Source: Candidatus Methanoplasma sp.
GTDB lineage: Archaea > Thermoplasmatota > Thermoplasmata > Methanomassiliicoccales > Methanomethylophilaceae
NCBI GenBank assembly: GCA_031261625.1
Contig: JAISJG010000012.1
Span: forward strand, 1-21,093
Direction: 5' to 3'
DNA length: 21,093 nt
Shown: piece after piece, positions 15,560 through 21,093 of the stretch
Layout of the letters: each line of letters starts with the position of its first letter
Numbering within the stretch: position 1 is the stretch's first letter
Translations under genes and position numbers: made by a program
Notes under the pieces: generated by a model
Database searches by the model: none
What the model was told of the DNA's origin: nothing
What the model saw: only the letters and a program-made list of their open reading frames with translations

Positions 15560-15635
15560 ATTTACAAAAATGTAAATTCATTTTTAAAATTTACAAAAAT
15601 GTAAATCTATTTTGGAAATTTACAAAAATGTAAAT
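15560..15635. repeat. Three identical 18-bp palindromes at exact 29-bp period, likely operator array
   Basis: The 18-mer ATTTACAAAAATGTAAAT occurs without any change at 15560-15577, 15589-15606 and 15618-15635. Each copy is a perfect 7-bp inverted repeat (ATTTACA/TGTAAAT) around AAAA. Spacers are 11 bp and differ from each other, so the core is under selection or recently copied. The last copy ends 11 bp before the TATA box of the ATPase gene. Spacers of 11 bp exclude CRISPR. The layout is that of a cooperative binding site for a dimeric DNA-binding protein controlling the ATPase gene, and possibly purP about 55 bp away on the other side. Confidence 0.8.
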
Positions 15636-15646
15636 CTTTGAAACAG

Positions 15647-15654
15647 TTAAATAT
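15647..15654 (+). promoter_or_regulatory. TATA box of the STAND ATPase gene
   Basis: TTAAATAT is centred 26 bp before ATG 15677, which predicts a leaderless transcript and decides the start codon against the upstream in-frame TTG at 15638. Confidence 0.55.
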
Positions 15655-15676
15655 GTGCGTTCCGATTGTATGTACA

Positions 15677-17065
15677 ATGGACGGATTCTCAGGAAGAAAA
15701 GAGGAATTACAGTATCTCGAGAAGCTGTATGCCGAATCTCCGATAGGGACATGTGCTGTGTACGGCCGCAGACGCATCGGGAAAACAACACTTATCGAAA
15801 AATTCTGCGAAGATAAGAAGGCCATAATATTCCCGATGATCGAGACGTCCGAGGCCATAAATCTGGATAATATGCATAAGATAATGACCGGTCACTCCGG
15901 AAAGGATATCCACGAATTCAGGACATTCATCGATGCGCTGAACACGCTGAAGGAGATATGTTCGGAAGAAAGGACGGTCATCGTGTTCGACGAATTACCG
16001 TATCTGGTTGCAGCGGCACCGTATGTTCCGTCCGCCCTTCAGCACTTCATCGACAGGGACCTGCCGAGGATGGGCGCATTTCTGATCGTGTGCGGTTCGT
16101 CCATAGCAACCATGCGCACCGAGATCGGCGACTACGGTCGCCCTCTGTACGGCAGATTCGTCGGCCGTATGGAGATAGGTCCGCTACCGTTACGGGAATG
16201 TGCCACAATGCATCCGAATGTGTCGGATACTGATATCCTGAGGATCTACATGACCGTAGGAGGCATACCGCTCTATCACAGATTCATGAACCGCAGTACA
16301 TATAAGGAATGTATCAAAGAGAATTTCCTGGGAAGGTTGTCTTTCCTCGCAGAAGAGGCCCGTGGCATTGTGGACAGGGAACTGTCCCCGGTATCTGTAC
16401 ATTCATCCATACTTTCCGCAGTGGCAAGAGGGTCTGTACGCTTAAACGAGATCGCCGAGAAAGCAGGAGTTACCAGCGCGTTGTGCGGGAGATACATCGG
16501 AGAGATGGAATTCCTCGGCATAATGGAAAGGGTACATCCGATGGCGGATGCGCCCAAGAGACCGATGTATCGGATAATGGATAATCTGGTAAGATTCCAC
16601 TATTCGGTGATCGAGCGCAACCCTGAAGTGTTCACGGCTTCGGATAAGAACGAAGCCTACAGCACGATCGAACACAGCATCGATACATTCCTCGGAGTGT
16701 CGTTCGAGGACGTATGTGCGGATTACATACGCACGGAATATACATGCAAAGAAATAGGCAAATGGTGGGGAAGGATAGAGGATTCCGATGTCGACATAGA
16801 TATTCTGGCACAGGTCACCGACAGGAACGAAGAGATGTTCCTTTTCTGTGAATGTAAATTCAGGAGACAGAAGGTCGGTTTCAACGTTCTGAACACACTC
16901 GAATCAAGGTCTGAACACGTAAAAGGACCGATAAACCGCAGGATGGTCATCTTCTCGGCATCGGGATTCGAGGACGAACTCATCGATTATGCAGCGAAAG
17001 ACAGAAAACTCATCCTTGTGGGACCGGATGAACTGTTCGGACGTACAAAATCGAAAACGATATGA
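15677..17065 (+). CDS. Archaeal STAND-type ATPase with DUF234/nuclease-like C-terminus
   Basis: The protein has 462 residues. Walker A (GRRRIGKTT) lies at residues 30-38 after the family opening FSGRKEELQYLEKLY. Walker B (VIVFDELPYL) is at 101-110, with a sensor-like CGSS further on. A winged-helix region follows (RLNEIAEKAGVTSALCGRYI, then GEMEFLGIMERV). The C-terminal domain has a PD-(D/E)xK-like signature, D375 in DVDIDILA and E392-x-K394 in CECKFRRQ, as in the archaeal ATPase/DUF234 family. Members are numerous in archaea and their job is unresolved; defence, mobile-element or regulatory roles have been suggested. The leaderless start at 15677 is set by the TATA box. The gene stands alone behind three perfect palindromes. 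Its own winged helix makes autoregulation possible but unproven. It is convergent with the transporter gene (two-base gap). Confidence 0.85.
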   Translation: MDGFSGRKEELQYLEKLYAESPIGTCAVYGRRRIGKTTLIEKFCEDKKAIIFPMIETSEAINLDNMHKIMTGHSGKDIHEFRTFIDALNTLKEICSEERTVIVFDELPYLVAAAPYVPSALQHFIDRDLPRMGAFLIVCGSSIATMRTEIGDYGRPLYGRFVGRMEIGPLPLRECATMHPNVSDTDILRIYMTVGGIPLYHRFMNRSTYKECIKENFLGRLSFLAEEARGIVDRELSPVSVHSSILSAVARGSVRLNEIAEKAGVTSALCGRYIGEMEFLGIMERVHPMADAPKRPMYRIMDNLVRFHYSVIERNPEVFTASDKNEAYSTIEHSIDTFLGVSFEDVCADYIRTEYTCKEIGKWWGRIEDSDVDIDILAQVTDRNEEMFLFCECKFRRQKVGFNVLNTLESRSEHVKGPINRRMVIFSASGFEDELIDYAAKDRKLILVGPDELFGRTKSKTI

Positions 17066-17067
17066 TC

Positions 17068-18339
17068 TCATAAAGGTGCCAGCAGCAGGATCACACCGAT
17101 CAGCACAAGTGCACTGATCAGGTCCATCGATGACGATGTTATCGGAATGCTGTGGTCATCCGGGTCCAGATTGAATTTAACCGCAGCTATGGCGACGTAA
17201 TACGAAAGGAAATTCAGTACTGTCGTCGTTATCATTCCCGCCAACAGGACGATCAACATCACCTGCCAGAATCCTATCCCCAGGCCTCCGTCGTAGACCA
17301 ATAGGGTGGCTACGGATGCTATCACTCCGATGAATGCGAAAGTGACCGCCGCCAGGATATAGGTGACGGCGAAATTCTCGTCCGCATCCCTTCCCGGGAA
17401 ACGGTCGGCCTTCAAAGTACCCAGATGGAGCATGGATGACAGACGGGACGTAAGCATCCCGGACAGGGCGTTGCCTTCGTTGAGAAACGCGGGCATGAGT
17501 ATCAGAAGCACTGTCAGTTCCACGAGGGATTCTTTCCTCCCCTCGATCGCCAATCCGGCGAAGATATCCAGCACGAGGCACATCAGAAGTATCGGTGTCG
17601 ACTGTATCAGGATCCTTTTCGCTTCATCCATACGGGTAGTCTTCGCTTTCCTGGAAAGGACGCTGCCCATGATGATGAACGTCACGATGATCATCACGAC
17701 CGTCAGTACAACGACAAGGTTCACACTGTTGTCACCTATGGAGAAGAAGGAAGGATTGTAATTCATTACCAGCCAAGCGGACACGAAAAGCATGGGCATG
17801 GTCACGATGTCGCCTGCAGCGGCGATCAGAGGTGCCGTGATGTTATCGACGTCCCAATCCCTTTTGTGACCTTCTCTGGCGATGGTGACGTTGAATACCA
17901 GCAGGACAAGACCTGCAAGAAGACCTCCGGTCATGGATATGAACGTGAATCCCCAGATGTCGGATTCGGTACCCATGGCGGTTATTATCGCCCATCCCAT
18001 TATGCCCATAGCCAGGGATATGACGAATGTCAGTGCGATGGACGATTCGATATTGGAACGCAGGGTGCTCCCGCGTTTGAAGGACATCTCGAAAGTACCC
18101 ATGTGCATGGAGGTCCCCAAACGGCTTCCCATTGCACCGAAGATGTTCCCGCGCATTCCGATCGCAGAGTAGACAAGGACCATCATTCCAGGGATCAGGA
18201 CGATGTATTCCTCCATTCCTCCCAGGAAAAGACCGGCTACGAGATCCGCCGTGGCGGCGATCACAAGAGCGGCAAGACCCATTCTGAATACAGACCTGTT
18301 GCGAAGGACGAAACCTCTGAAGCCTGTAACGAAAACCAT
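17068..18339 (-). CDS. SLC41/MgtE-like divalent cation transporter (two fused MgtE membrane domains)
   Basis: The protein has 423 residues and about ten membrane helices, with an internal duplication. Repeat 1 has LIPGMMVLVYSAIGMRGN with GSRLGTSMHMGTF (about 48-83) and WDVDNITAPLIAAAGD (162-177). Repeat 2 has LILMPAFLNEGN with TSRLSSMLHLGTL (about 279-309) and LDPDDHSIPITSSSMD (391-406). The D-P/V-D-(N/D)-x-x-x-P ... D elements match the Mg2+-path motif of MgtE/SLC41 domains. It lacks the cytoplasmic N and CBS domains of bacterial MgtE. It probably moves Mg2+ or a similar cation. A GCGAGG ribosome-binding site precedes ATG 18339. The PhoU/TrkA-C pair about 1 kb away is a likely functional partner. 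Confidence 0.85.
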   Translation of the reverse strand: MVFVTGFRGFVLRNRSVFRMGLAALVIAATADLVAGLFLGGMEEYIVLIPGMMVLVYSAIGMRGNIFGAMGSRLGTSMHMGTFEMSFKRGSTLRSNIESSIALTFVISLAMGIMGWAIITAMGTESDIWGFTFISMTGGLLAGLVLLVFNVTIAREGHKRDWDVDNITAPLIAAAGDIVTMPMLFVSAWLVMNYNPSFFSIGDNSVNLVVVLTVVMIIVTFIIMGSVLSRKAKTTRMDEAKRILIQSTPILLMCLVLDIFAGLAIEGRKESLVELTVLLILMPAFLNEGNALSGMLTSRLSSMLHLGTLKADRFPGRDADENFAVTYILAAVTFAFIGVIASVATLLVYDGGLGIGFWQVMLIVLLAGMITTTVLNFLSYYVAIAAVKFNLDPDDHSIPITSSSMDLISALVLIGVILLLAPL

Positions 18340-18391
18340 GGGAAAACCTCGCTTATGACATCTTGTATCGCCCCTGTTAAGTTTGACGCAG

Positions 18392-18400
18392 TATTTATGG
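18392..18400 (-). promoter_or_regulatory. Putative TATA box of the cation transporter
   Basis: CCATAAATA on the minus strand, centred near 18396, predicts initiation near 18370 and a leader of about 30 bases that includes the ribosome-binding site. The palindrome at 18416-18427 lies 16 bp upstream of it. Confidence 0.45.
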
Positions 18401-18520
18401 TAAACGGGGAAGATTCGGCATATGCCGTCTGAAAATCATGGAAAAACCGGAATTGTTCATTCCAAATCTTAGATACACACGACGTGACAGTAAACACGGA
18501 TCGGATATTCCGGCAAAGTG
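18401..18520 (+). repeat. Direct repeat copy A of the PhoU/TrkA-C promoter region
   Basis: Compared by hand, 18411-18510 matches 19182-19281 at about 82 of 100 positions with no gap (constant offset 771). It contains the CGGCATATGCCG dyad, a decayed TATA equivalent (CTTAGATAC against CTTAAATAC in copy B) and the CGGATATTCCG dyad (18502-18512). No gene follows it on the plus strand. Its dyad now sits upstream of the transporter promoter on the minus strand. Confidence 0.8.
18416..18427. promoter_or_regulatory. Perfect 12-bp palindrome, candidate operator (copy A)
   Basis: CGGCATATGCCG lies 16 bp upstream of the transporter TATA box. The matching site in copy B (19187-19198, CGGCGTATGCCG) lies about 42 bp upstream of the PhoU/TrkA-C TATA box. 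A shared regulator is plausible. Confidence 0.45.
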
Positions 18521-18530
18521 AAAGAAATTC

Positions 18531-18579
18531 GGATTATTGAATATCTTCCGGACCATACTGTCCGATATATCCAATATCC
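18531..18579. other. Long imperfect hairpin downstream of the lone ORF
   Basis: The arms start GGATTATTGAATATC and end ATATATCCAATATCC. The inner stem CGGAC/GTCCG (18549-18553 with 18560-18564) closes a CATACT loop. It lies between repeat A and the stop of the minus-strand ORF at 18595. It could be a 3'-end structure of that ORF or an end of an inserted element. Confidence 0.45.
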
Positions 18580-18594
18580 TGTCATATGTTCCAT

Positions 18595-19032
18595 TCAGGA
18601 CGGTTTTCTTCTTTCCTCTTCCTTTACATCTTTTTCTGCATTTCTTATGGCATCTTTCAGATAATCAAGCGATGCCCTGAGTCCCGTCAAAAATGAACCG
18701 ATATCTCTATCATCGCTCTCGGCAAAACTATCGATCGTGCTTGTAATCTCATTCTTCGCCCTGTTTGCGAGGCTCAAAGCGTATCTTTTAACGCTTTCTT
18801 CTCGATTTTTATCCGGATAATATTTTGTTTTGACAAGCGGTACATCAATTGCAGATAATGCATATTCAATGGATGAGCAGGCTCTCTCAAAATCAAATCT
18901 CAATGAGCCTTTTATTTCAGGCTCGTTCAATATTTCCTGTATTTCCAATGCAATGTCCTGTATGCCGGATAGATCCTGTCCATCTTTCCTAAGTCCCTGT
19001 GCTTTTTTCAGTACTGTCGATGGGTTTGTCAT
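18595..19032 (-). CDS. Hypothetical helical protein between duplicated promoter copies
   Basis: The protein has 145 residues, is highly charged and almost wholly alpha-helical, with no signal peptide or membrane segment. Candidate helices are STVLKKAQGLRKDGQDLSGI, RFDFERACSSIEYALSAIDV, EESVKRYALSLANRAKNEIT and DIGSFLTGLRASLDYLKDAI, with a Lys/Glu-rich end. I do not recognise a family; a four-helix bundle is likely. It is more AT-rich than its neighbours and is bracketed by two direct copies of one promoter region, which suggests later insertion. A G-rich run (GGGGGGAT) about ten bases upstream may serve as the ribosome-binding site. It stands alone, opposite in direction to the PhoU/TrkA-C operon. 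Confidence 0.65.
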   Translation of the reverse strand: MTNPSTVLKKAQGLRKDGQDLSGIQDIALEIQEILNEPEIKGSLRFDFERACSSIEYALSAIDVPLVKTKYYPDKNREESVKRYALSLANRAKNEITSTIDSFAESDDRDIGSFLTGLRASLDYLKDAIRNAEKDVKEEERRKPS

Positions 19033-19140
19033 GTTTCATTATCCCCCCGTCGTTATTTCTAATCTACCGCATCCTCTCTTAATGTTCTCGATTCTATTCA
19101 TCCTTATCTGGGTCCGTTCCTTCGTTGTTTATTGTCTTCC

Positions 19141-19159
19141 TGACAGCATCGTTCTGTCA
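19141..19159. other. Short perfect inverted repeat
   Basis: TGACAG (19141-19146) and CTGTCA (19154-19159) surround CATCGTT. It lies in the 338-base gap between the lone ORF and the PhoU/TrkA-C operon, just upstream of repeat B. No function is evident. Confidence 0.3.
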
Positions 19160-19171
19160 AAGAAATCGGGA

Positions 19172-19291
19172 TGATCCGGGAATATTCGGCGTATGCCGTC
19201 CGAAAAACACTGAAAAACGGGATTTGTTCACTTCAAACCTTAAATACACCTGACGTGATAGTAAACGCAGATTGGATATTCCAGCAAAGGT
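19172..19291 (+). repeat. Direct repeat copy B, functional promoter region of the PhoU/TrkA-C operon
   Basis: This is the partner of 18401-18520. Its dyads are CGGCGTATGCCG (19187-19198) and TGGATATTCCA (19273-19283). The outer pair of the second dyad is T-A here and C-G in copy A, a compensating change that keeps the symmetry. The second dyad lies just downstream of the predicted start site, so it could act as DNA or as RNA. Confidence 0.8.
19240..19246 (+). promoter_or_regulatory. TATA box of the PhoU/TrkA-C operon
   Basis: TTAAATA centred near 19243 predicts initiation near 19269. This leaves a leader of about 100 bases before ATG 19371, long compared with the near-leaderless genes elsewhere in the window. 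Confidence 0.5.
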
Positions 19292-19312
19292 GGAAGAAAG
19301 TGTCAGCAGAGT

Positions 19313-19356
19313 CGGACGATCCGGAAGGCAGCAGTAGTTCGCCGTTCCGTTTTTTT
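19313..19356 (+). promoter_or_regulatory. Candidate leader attenuator: competing hairpins plus T7 before the ribosome-binding site
   Basis: CGGAAGGC (19322-19329) pairs with GCC-g-TTCCG (19341-19349, one bulged G), giving eight pairs around an 11-base loop. T7 (19350-19356) follows immediately. A smaller hairpin, CGGA-CGA-TCCG (19313-19323), uses the first two bases of the same stem, so the two exclude each other. The TGAGGAGGT ribosome-binding site (19356-19364) comes straight after. The layout is that of a terminator/antiterminator switch inside the leader. Confidence 0.5.
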
Positions 19357-19370
19357 GAGGAGGTTGCCCA

Positions 19371-20066
19371 ATGAGCGACCAGGAAGACCGTAAGGATTTG
19401 GATCATGTCAACATGACGGTCCGTGAGATCCTGACGGAGATGAAGGATACTTCAGAGGTCATAGTGGACCTGGCGTACGCCGCATTGATGTACAGCAGCG
19501 AGGACATGGCCGAGAAAGTACGTGAACTGGAACAGGAGATGGACGATCTGAAATACGCCATCCGTTTCAAGGCACTGATGTCGTCCAGGACGAAAGAGGA
19601 CGCCAAACAGCTGTCCGGTCTGCTTCAGGTGGCATCGGCAGCAGACAAGATATCCGATGCCGCAGGGGATATCGTGAATCTTCTTGACGTTCCGTTGGAA
19701 AAACGTCCGTTCGTTTCCGCCATGTTATACGAATCCGACGAGAAGATACGTGCCACAAAGATAGGCCAGTCGTCGGGAATGGTGGGATACACCATAGGAC
19801 AGTTGGGAGTGGAAGCATGCACCGGCTGCAGGATAATCGCATTGAAGAACCGCCAGGGTTGGATCTACGATCCCGAAGGCGAGATCAAGATCAGGTCCGG
19901 GGACGACATTATCATAAGAGGAACAGAGGACGGTTACAGACATCTCACCGAGTTCGCTTCGGGTATCATTCCGTGGGAGTTCCCGGAGGTCGATGAGGAA
20001 GAGGATGAAGACGAACCCACCGTCGAAGAGGAAGCGGCAAGCATACAGGAGGAGGAAGAGGAATGA
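19371..20066 (+). CDS. PhoU / TrkA-C (RCK_C) domain protein, first of a pair
   Basis: The protein has 231 residues. Residues about 15-110 form a PhoU-like helical domain (ILTEMKDTSEVIVDLAYAAL, then MAEKVRELEQEMDDL). Residues about 125-205 form a TrkA-C/RCK_C ligand-binding domain (ACTGCRIIALKNRQGWIYDP, then IRSGDDIIIRGTEDGYRHL). The last 25 residues are almost all Glu/Asp. Such proteins are cytoplasmic regulatory subunits found beside cation transporters in archaea; RCK_C domains bind nucleotides or ions. The ribosome-binding site TGAGGAGGT is near-perfect and seven bases from ATG. The stop overlaps the next start by ATGA. Regulation through the dyads and the leader hairpin is inferred. The likely partner is the SLC41/MgtE-like transporter at 17068-18339. 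Confidence 0.88.
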   Translation: MSDQEDRKDLDHVNMTVREILTEMKDTSEVIVDLAYAALMYSSEDMAEKVRELEQEMDDLKYAIRFKALMSSRTKEDAKQLSGLLQVASAADKISDAAGDIVNLLDVPLEKRPFVSAMLYESDEKIRATKIGQSSGMVGYTIGQLGVEACTGCRIIALKNRQGWIYDPEGEIKIRSGDDIIIRGTEDGYRHLTEFASGIIPWEFPEVDEEEDEDEPTVEEEAASIQEEEEE

Positions 20067-20638
20067 ACAGGCTCGAAGCAATGTTACTCGAACTGAAGGA
20101 TACCTCTGAATTCATGGTGGACCTTGCGTACTCTTCACTGATTTACAATAACACGGAGATCGCGGAAGAGGTGGTTTTCCTTTCCGGAACCCTTGACGAG
20201 ATATCATCGAAGATCCAGGATGCGGTGATCGAGATAGGGATGGCCAAGCCGGAAGAGGTGGCGAAGATCGTCGTGGCGATAAAACTCGAAGCGGCGATCA
20301 TGTCCATAGCCGAGGCGGCACGTTCTATAGCCGATGTAGTTCTCAGAGGATTGGGGGAACACCCGGTACTGGCTCTTTCCATAAGAGAGTCCGAGACCAC
20401 GATCACACTGGCGAAAGTGAGTCCCGATTCCGTGCTGAAAGGCAAATCCTTCGGAGAGATCCGTCTGAGCACCAACTGCGGAATGTTCGTCATCGCCATC
20501 AAGCGTGACAGGACGTACGTTTTCGGTCCCGGAAGGAAGACCGTCATCGAGGAAGGCGACATCCTCATAGCGAAGGGCCCGGAAGAAGGGGTTTCCTACT
20601 TCAGGGATCTGGCGGACGGTACCGAAAAGTCCATTTGA
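20063..20638 (+). CDS. PhoU / TrkA-C (RCK_C) domain protein, second of the pair
   Basis: This protein of 191 residues is a paralogue of the preceding one. The shared signature K-D-T-S-E-x-x-V-D-L-A-Y lies at residues 12-23, followed by L-x-Y and A-E-x-V as in the first. The PhoU-like helices run to about 95. The TrkA-C domain (about 105-185) shows VLKGKSFGEIRLSTNCGMFV, then AIKRDRTYVFGPGRKTVIEE and GDILIAKGPEEG, the regular beta-strand order of RCK_C. It lacks the acidic tail of its neighbour. Translational coupling (ATGA at 20063-20066) suggests a hetero-oligomer of fixed ratio. A small hairpin GTCCG-GCG-CGGAC (20639-20651) follows the stop. Confidence 0.88.
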   Translation: MNRLEAMLLELKDTSEFMVDLAYSSLIYNNTEIAEEVVFLSGTLDEISSKIQDAVIEIGMAKPEEVAKIVVAIKLEAAIMSIAEAARSIADVVLRGLGEHPVLALSIRESETTITLAKVSPDSVLKGKSFGEIRLSTNCGMFVIAIKRDRTYVFGPGRKTVIEEGDILIAKGPEEGVSYFRDLADGTEKSI

Positions 20639-20651
20639 GTCCGGCGCGGAC
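20639..20651 (+). other. Hairpin directly after the PhoU/TrkA-C operon
   Basis: GTCCG and CGGAC pair around GCG, starting at the first base after the stop codon. No T-tract follows within ten bases, so termination activity is uncertain. Confidence 0.35.
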
Positions 20652-20757
20652 AGCCAAACTCCTTACTCAAAATTATTCTGATATTACTGCTTTTCAGAAC
20701 ATATTATTTCTGTGGGGAAAGTCCGATCATATGAAGCGAGGGTCCATCCATCGAAGG

Positions 20758-20766
20758 TTAAAATAC
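20758..20766 (+). promoter_or_regulatory. Putative TATA box for the small ORFs at the right end
   Basis: TTAAAATAC centred near 20762 predicts initiation near 20788. A GGTGAT ribosome-binding-like site (20787-20792) would then lie at the very 5' end, six bases before ATG 20799. Confidence 0.4.
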
Positions 20767-20798
20767 CTCTATCTGCGTGAGTGTCCGGTGATGATTTC

Positions 20799-20918
20799 AT
20801 GGAAACAATATCGGTTGAGGAACTGTATTTTGATGACAGCGGAACGGTAACGGTCAAGGCACTGCCTGTGACGGTTGAGAAAAGTTTCAAAAGATCCGGA
20901 GTGGTGGTTCTGAGATAA
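20799..20918 (+). CDS. Small ORF of 39 residues
   Basis: It runs METISVEELYFDDSGTVTVK, then a second half ending SGVVVLR, and stops with TAA at 20916-20918. The pattern of short hydrophobic strands separated by polar turns looks like a small beta protein. A TATA box and a GGTGAT site lie at suitable distances. An in-frame GTG at 20781 would add six residues but precedes the predicted transcript start. I do not recognise the family; the length alone makes the call uncertain. Confidence 0.45.
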   Translation: METISVEELYFDDSGTVTVKALPVTVEKSFKRSGVVVLR

Positions 20919-20936
20919 ACATCGGAGCCGTGCCTG

Positions 20937-21047
20937 ATGAACCGCGAGGCGAAGGACAAGATATTATTCGAAATAGATTGCGCAGTAATCGAGGGACGTC
21001 GGATGCGGAAAGGTTCTCCGGCAGGCTGCCGGATGAACGGAAAATAA
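20937..21047 (+). CDS. Small ORF of 36 residues, doubtful
   Basis: It runs MNREAKDKILFEIDCAVIEG, then a basic Gly/Arg/Met-rich end, and stops with TAA at 21045-21047. It begins 18 bases after the previous small ORF, and a CGGAG-like site lies about ten bases upstream. Its second half coincides with a strong hairpin (21013-21038), so the region may instead be structured RNA. Confidence 0.25.
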   Translation: MNREAKDKILFEIDCAVIEGRRMRKGSPAGCRMNGK

Positions 21048-21072
21048 GATGACGGTCCTGAACCGAACCGTC
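21013..21072. other. Two adjacent strong hairpins at the window end
   Basis: The first pairs TCCGGCA (21017-21023) with TGCCGGA (21027-21033) around GGC. GTTC (21013-21016) and GAAC (21035-21038) extend it across one bulged T. The second pairs GACGGT (21051-21056) with ACCGTC (21067-21072). I cannot match them to RNase P, SRP or tRNA. They could be a structured RNA or leader whose remainder is outside the window. Confidence 0.4.
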
Positions 21073-21093
21073 CGCACGAAGGCCGGGGAACGG
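21049..21093 (+). CDS. Possible start of a gene cut by the window end
   Basis: ATG at 21049 opens a frame (MTVLNRTVRTKAGER) that is still open at the last base, one base after the TAA of the preceding small ORF. Fifteen codons are too few to judge, and the frame overlaps the second hairpin. Confidence 0.2.
   Translation, partial: MTVLNRTVRTKAGER

Noticed and set aside
15560..15635. Mini-CRISPR array
   Set aside because: The units are palindromic 18-mers with 11-bp AT-rich spacers and no cas genes; repeat and spacer lengths are outside the CRISPR range.
20919..21093. RNase P or SRP RNA
   Set aside because: The conserved core sequences of these RNAs are not seen; only simple hairpins are present.

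Overview
The window reads as chromosome of a methanogenic or related archaeon of the Thermoplasmatota, most likely Methanomassiliicoccales. The evidence is archaeal-type housekeeping genes (an aRF1 release factor with NIKS and GGQ, D-aminoacyl-tRNA deacylase DtdA, PurP, archaeal UMP kinase), leaderless starts about 26 bp downstream of TATA boxes, a helix-turn-helix regulator with a TPR-like tail, and paired PhoU/TrkA-C proteins. None of the genes whose stop is visible ends in TAG (only TGA and TAA), which fits a lineage that reads UAG as pyrrolysine. The taxonomic call is inference, not a database match.

Layout. 1-2364: the end of a GNAT acetyltransferase, then a coupled pair (small soluble protein plus eight-helix membrane protein), then a convergent gene of unknown function. 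2365-3528: an accessory scar holding an ADP-ribosyltransferase-like reading frame without a start codon, an overlapping 53-residue ORF, and a second broken ORF. 3529-12503: a translation-centred block with trpS-pheS, a TPR regulator divergent from dtdA, pyrH divergent from the prf1-argS-GNAT operon, and a hairpin/T-tract terminator. 12493-15465, minus strand: a lipoate-ligase-family protein, and purP followed by a cell-surface single-pass membrane protein. 15560-17065: three identical palindromes at an exact 29-bp period directly upstream of the promoter of a STAND-type ATPase with a nuclease-like C-terminus. 17068-20638: an SLC41/MgtE-like cation transporter, a lone helical ORF flanked by two copies of one promoter region, and a two-gene PhoU/TrkA-C operon with a roughly 100-nt leader that carries a terminator-like hairpin. 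20639-21093: small ORFs and strong hairpins running off the window.

Functional view. The central block covers tRNA charging (Trp, Phe, Arg), proofreading of D-aminoacyl-tRNA and chain termination. The right part looks like a cation-homeostasis module in which the transporter and its cytoplasmic PhoU/TrkA-C partners share a duplicated operator region. The best leads for something undescribed are the triple-palindrome ATPase locus, the leader of the PhoU/TrkA-C operon, the duplicated promoter around the lone ORF, and the ADP-ribosyltransferase remnant with its overlapping small ORF. All positions, alignments and pairings were worked out by eye, and no searches were run.
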